Source: Streptacidiphilus sp. PB12-B1b
GTDB lineage: Bacteria > Actinomycetota > Actinomycetes > Streptomycetales > Streptomycetaceae
Direction of reading: 5' to 3'
NCBI RefSeq assembly: GCF_014084125.1
Contig: NZ_CP048405.1
Span: 6,076,001 to 6,140,000, forward strand
DNA length: 64,000 nt
Each line of letters begins with the position of its first letter. Position 1 is the stretch's first letter. The position numbers and the translations under genes are program-made. Positions 60,990 through 64,000 of the stretch are shown here, in pieces. The notes beneath the pieces were generated by a model. It did not search any database, was not told the DNA's origin, and worked only from the letters and a program-made list of their open reading frames with translations.

Positions 60990-63149
60990 CTACCCGGCCA
61001 GGGCCAGGACGAGGGGCAGCACCTGTCCGGCGCCGTGCCGGCGCAGCAGGCGGGCGCCGACGGCCAGGGTCCAGCCGGAGTCGGTGTAGTCGTCCACCAG
61101 CAGCACCGGGCCGGGGGTGGCGGCCAGGGCGGCGGCGAGGTCGTCCGGGACGGCGAACGAGGCGGCCAGGGCGCGCAGCCGCTGGGCGGAGTTGCTGCGG
61201 AACGCGACGTGCTCGTCGGCCTGCGGGGTGTACGCCAGGCTGCCCAGCAGCGGGAGCCGGCCGACCCGGGCCAGGCCCTGGGCCAGCGAGGCCACCAGCG
61301 CGGGGCGGGTGCGGGAGGGCATGGCGACGATGCCCACCGGGCGGGCCATGGCGTCCGGGGCGCCGCCGGCCCAGCCGCCGGGCGAGCGGGCCCAGTCGGC
61401 CACCACGGTCACCACGGCGGCCAGTACGTCGTCCGGGACCGGCCCGTCGGTCACCGGCGAGGTCAGCAGCGGGCGCAGCCGGTTGCCCCAGCCGATGTCC
61501 GACAGCCGCCCCAGCGCGCGCCCGGTGGCCGCCTGCTGGTCCGCCGGGATGCGTCCCTTGAGGTCGACGCCGACGGCGGGCATGCCCGAGGGCCACATCC
61601 GGCGCGGTTCGACCTCCACGCCCGGGCGGTCCAGCTCGCCGGCGGCGCCGGCCAGGGCGCCGGGGGTGACGGCGGGGTCGAGCCAGGGCCCGGCGCAGTT
61701 GTCGCAGCGGCCGCAGGGGGCGGCCTTCTCGTCGTCCAGCTGCCGTTGCAGGAACTCCATCCGGCAGCCGGTGGTCGCCACGTAGTCCCGCATGGCCTGC
61801 TGCTCGGCCTCCCGCTGCCGGGCCACCCAGGCGTACCGCTGCGCGTCGTACGTCCAGGGCTGCCCGGTCGCGGTCCAGCCGCCCTTGACCCGCCGGACCG
61901 CGCCGTCCACGTCCAGGACCTTCAGCATGGTCTCCAGCCGGGAGCGGCGGAGGTCCACCAGCGGCTCCAGCGCGGGCAGCGACAGCGGGCGCCCCGCCTG
62001 CTCCAGGGCGGCCAGGGTACGCCGGACCTGCTCCTCGGGCGGGAAGCCCACCGAGGCGAAGTACGCCCAGATGGCCTCGTCCTCCCGGCCGGGCAGCAGC
62101 AGCACATCCGCGTGGTCCACTCCGCGCCCGGCGCGCCCGACCTGCTGGTAGTAGGCGATCGGGGACGAGGGCGAGCCGAGGTGCACCACGAACCCCAGAT
62201 CCGGCTTGTCGAAGCCCATCCCCAGCGCCGAGGTCGCCACCAGCGCCTTGACCCGGTTGGCCAGCAGGTCCTCCTCGGCCTGCAGCCGGTCGGCGTTCTC
62301 GGTCCGGCCGGTGTAGGAGGCGACCGGGTAGCCGCGCTGGCGCAGGAAGGCCGCGACCTCGTCGGCCGCGGCGACGGTCAGCGTGTAGATGATCCCCGAT
62401 CCGGGCAGCTCCCCCAGCCGCTCCCCCAGCCAGGCCAGCCGGTGGGCCGCGTCCGGCAGCTGGAGCACCCCCAGCCGCAGGCTCTCCCGGTCCAGCGGCC
62501 CGCGCAGCACCAGCGCCTCGGCGCCGCCGGTCCCCAGCTGCTCGGCGACGTCGGCGGTGACCCGCGCGTTGGCGGTCGCCGTGGTGGCCAGCACCGGGAC
62601 GCCGGCCGGAAGCTCGGCCAGCATGGTGCGCAGCCGCCGGTAGTCGGGGCGGAAGTCGTGCCCCCAGTCGGAGATGCAGTGGGCCTCGTCCACCACCAGC
62701 AGGCCGGTGGTGGCGGCCAGCCGGGGCAGCACCGCCTCGCGGAAGTCCGGCGAGTTCAGCCGCTCCGGGCTCACCAGCAGCACGTCCACCGTGCCCGCCT
62801 CGACCTCGGCCTGCACGGCGTCCCACTCCTCCGGGTTGGCCGAGTTGATCGTCCGCGCGGCGATCCCGGCCCGGGCGGCGGACTCCACCTGGTTGCGCAT
62901 CAGCGCCAGCAGCGGCGAGATGATCACCGTCGGTCCGGCCCCGCGCTTGCGCAGCAGCGAGGTGGCCACGAAGTACACCGCAGACTTGCCCCAGCCGGTG
63001 CGCTGCACCACGAGCGCCCGGCGGTGGTCCACCACCAGCGCCTCGATGGCCTGCCACTGGTCCTCGCGCAGCCGCGCGGTATCGCCCGGGCGCCCCACCA
63101 GACGGGCAAGCACGGCATCGGCCTCGGCACGCAACCCCAGATCGCTCAT
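60990..63149 (-). CDS. recQ: RecQ-family DNA helicase with C-terminal phosphoribosyltransferase-like domain
   Basis: This is a 719-residue RecQ-type helicase. Motif I is TGWGKS (residues 51-56) and DEAH is at 154-157 (VVDEAHCISDWGHDFRPDY). TTATANARV and the helicase C domain with YYQQVGRAGRGVDHADV follow, then a zinc-binding segment CRMEFLQ...CGRCDNCAGP. The last 200 residues end in PGPVLLVDDYTDSGWTLAVGARLLR, a PRPP-binding-loop motif typical of type I phosphoribosyltransferases. RecQ unwinds DNA for repair; the role of the extra domain is unknown. The ATG at 63149 follows GGGGG. It is similar to actinobacterial proteins annotated RecQ/ComF-like. Confidence 0.9.
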   Translation of the reverse strand: MSDLGLRAEADAVLARLVGRPGDTARLREDQWQAIEALVVDHRRALVVQRTGWGKSAVYFVATSLLRKRGAGPTVIISPLLALMRNQVESAARAGIAARTINSANPEEWDAVQAEVEAGTVDVLLVSPERLNSPDFREAVLPRLAATTGLLVVDEAHCISDWGHDFRPDYRRLRTMLAELPAGVPVLATTATANARVTADVAEQLGTGGAEALVLRGPLDRESLRLGVLQLPDAAHRLAWLGERLGELPGSGIIYTLTVAAADEVAAFLRQRGYPVASYTGRTENADRLQAEEDLLANRVKALVATSALGMGFDKPDLGFVVHLGSPSSPIAYYQQVGRAGRGVDHADVLLLPGREDEAIWAYFASVGFPPEEQVRRTLAALEQAGRPLSLPALEPLVDLRRSRLETMLKVLDVDGAVRRVKGGWTATGQPWTYDAQRYAWVARQREAEQQAMRDYVATTGCRMEFLQRQLDDEKAAPCGRCDNCAGPWLDPAVTPGALAGAAGELDRPGVEVEPRRMWPSGMPAVGVDLKGRIPADQQAATGRALGRLSDIGWGNRLRPLLTSPVTDGPVPDDVLAAVVTVVADWARSPGGWAGGAPDAMARPVGIVAMPSRTRPALVASLAQGLARVGRLPLLGSLAYTPQADEHVAFRSNSAQRLRALAASFAVPDDLAAALAATPGPVLLVDDYTDSGWTLAVGARLLRRHGAGQVLPLVLALAG

Positions 63150-63536
63150 GCCCCCATGCAACCGGACGGCACCGACATCGCGCGAACCGGCGGGCCCGCC
63201 GCACGGCTGCGGGGCCCGGCTGACGCGAACGGCCCAGTGCCGCCGAACGATGGCTGTCGGCCGCCCGGCGGGGCGCTGCGCAGGGCGTTCCGCAGCCGGT
63301 ACCAGGGCGCGCCGGGGCCGGGGGCCGGGCGGGGCGTTCTCGGGAGCGCCTCCGGCATCATGATCCAGAACAGTGCTGGAATATAACCGTCAAAGCACGT
63401 GATCAAGGACATCTCCGACAGACCCGCCGTTGCCGCATCCGCGCCCGGGACGTGAGAATTGTGCCGTGTTCCGGTGGTGCTGATCGCCCTTCCGGGGCAC
63501 CGAGGTGCCCTGCGCGGGTACGGGGAAGGAGTGGCC
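63150..63536. other. Divergent region between recQ and the right-edge gene
   Basis: This 387-base region holds the recQ promoter and that of the partial right-edge gene. TATAAC near 63382 (AATATAACCGTC) is the most AT-rich spot and could be a -10 for the rightward gene. No complete gene is supported. Confidence 0.4.
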
Positions 63537-64000
63537 TTGATCATCGTCTCCACCGCCGTGGAATCCGCGGCGATGAACCGGTCGCTCTCCGCCGCGAGCT
63601 GGGCCGAGGTCGGCTCGCCCATGCTCCGCGACCCCCGGGCCCTGGTCGCCGACCTGCACCGGGTGCACCGCCCCGCGCCGGGCACGGTCGTCGTCGGGGT
63701 GCTGGACCAGCTCGGACGCGTGGCGGCCGGGGCCTCGTTCCCGGCGGCGCAGGGCAGCCAGCGTCCGGGCGGCGGCGACGGCTGGCAGTACCGCAACGCC
63801 CTGCTGGCCCATCTGCGCCGGATCATCCCGCACGACCTGCGCCGCCCCAGCCCGGTCCGCACCGCGGTGCTGATGCTGTGCCGCCGCGGCGGCCGCAACT
63901 GGACCGCCGAGGACGGCGCCTGGATGTGGGCCCTGCACGACGCCAGCACCCTGCACGGACTGCGCTGCGGCGCCTACGTCACGCTCACCGACGAGGGCTG
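63537..64000 (+). CDS. Partial gene, conserved actinobacterial hypothetical protein
   Basis: This gene runs off the right end of the window; about 154 residues are visible. It starts with TTG at 63537, supported by AAGGAG five bases upstream; a GTG at 63531 lies inside that site. The protein begins MIIVSTAVESAAMNRSLSAA and continues SPMLRDPRALVADLHRVHRP and HLRRIIPHDLRRPSPVRT, with a CRRGGRNWTAEDGAWMWALHDA segment. No family is assigned with certainty. The lack of a stop codon and the codon usage support a real gene divergent from recQ. Confidence 0.7.
   Translation, partial: MIIVSTAVESAAMNRSLSAASWAEVGSPMLRDPRALVADLHRVHRPAPGTVVVGVLDQLGRVAAGASFPAAQGSQRPGGGDGWQYRNALLAHLRRIIPHDLRRPSPVRTAVLMLCRRGGRNWTAEDGAWMWALHDASTLHGLRCGAYVTLTDEG

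Noticed and set aside
59707-63204. A 1165-codon frame joining DUF4192 to the recQ region.
   Set aside because: The recQ part is out of frame with the helicase motifs; DUF4192 homology starts at 60864.

Overview
The window is very GC-rich, nearly every third codon position is G or C, and genes run close together on both strands. It carries marker genes of filamentous actinomycetes: the principal sigma factor hrdB next to the sporulation regulator whiH, the cell-division gene sepH, paired topoisomerase IV genes parC and parE, HPr, an actinobacterial Fe-S ferrochelatase and DUF574, DUF4192, DUF5998 and DUF7455 proteins. The gene set and order match, from memory, the conserved hemH-sepH-ptsH-parC-parE-hrdB-whiH interval of Streptomyces chromosomes. 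The source is therefore a chromosomal core segment of a member of the Streptomycetaceae (Streptomyces, Kitasatospora or Streptacidiphilus). I saw no rRNA, tRNA, insertion sequence, phage or CRISPR array.

Region 1 (1-18.4 kb) holds hemH, an MFS transporter coupled to an FAD oxidase, a membrane protein, sepH, a mercaptopyruvate sulfurtransferase, a phosphodiesterase-like protein, DUF5998, a GNAT/acyl-CoA-synthetase-like protein acetyltransferase, HPr, an aldehyde dehydrogenase, a small CsbD protein, an acyl-CoA synthetase, and a divergent esterase/MarR pair with a duplicated palindromic operator.

Region 2 (18.7-32 kb) is accessory. It has an ATP-grasp enzyme, a hydrolase, a secreted G1 (glutamic) peptidase and a DUF574 methyltransferase. 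Next comes a compact five-gene leftward operon of the STM4015-STM4014-STM4013-STM4012-STM4011 type: a leucine-rich-repeat protein, an ATP-grasp enzyme, a sulfatase-fold hydrolase and two radical SAM enzymes. To my knowledge its biochemical function is unknown, and it is the best candidate here for an undescribed system. Divergent from it is a two-gene rightward operon (a small protein plus a DUF6745 protein), followed by a secreted DUF6299 protein and the RNA ligase RtcB with a short upstream ORF.

Region 3 (32-49.6 kb) has a drug exporter with its TetR regulator, a catalytic/non-catalytic pair of M16 peptidases, parC, two divergent NIS siderophore synthetases (one broken by a single-base frameshift in a G run), an iron-box-controlled ferredoxin-like protein, an acetate-type symporter with its DUF485 partner, and a two-component system.

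Region 4 (49.7-64 kb) has parE, DUF7455, a trypsin-like protease, hrdB with an upstream sigma-R-type promoter, whiH, a two-gene ABC transporter with an unusual Walker A motif, a Nudix/NrtR-like protein, DUF4192, a RecQ helicase fused to a phosphoribosyltransferase-like tail, and a partial gene at the right edge. Strong hairpin terminators mark many of the gene ends.
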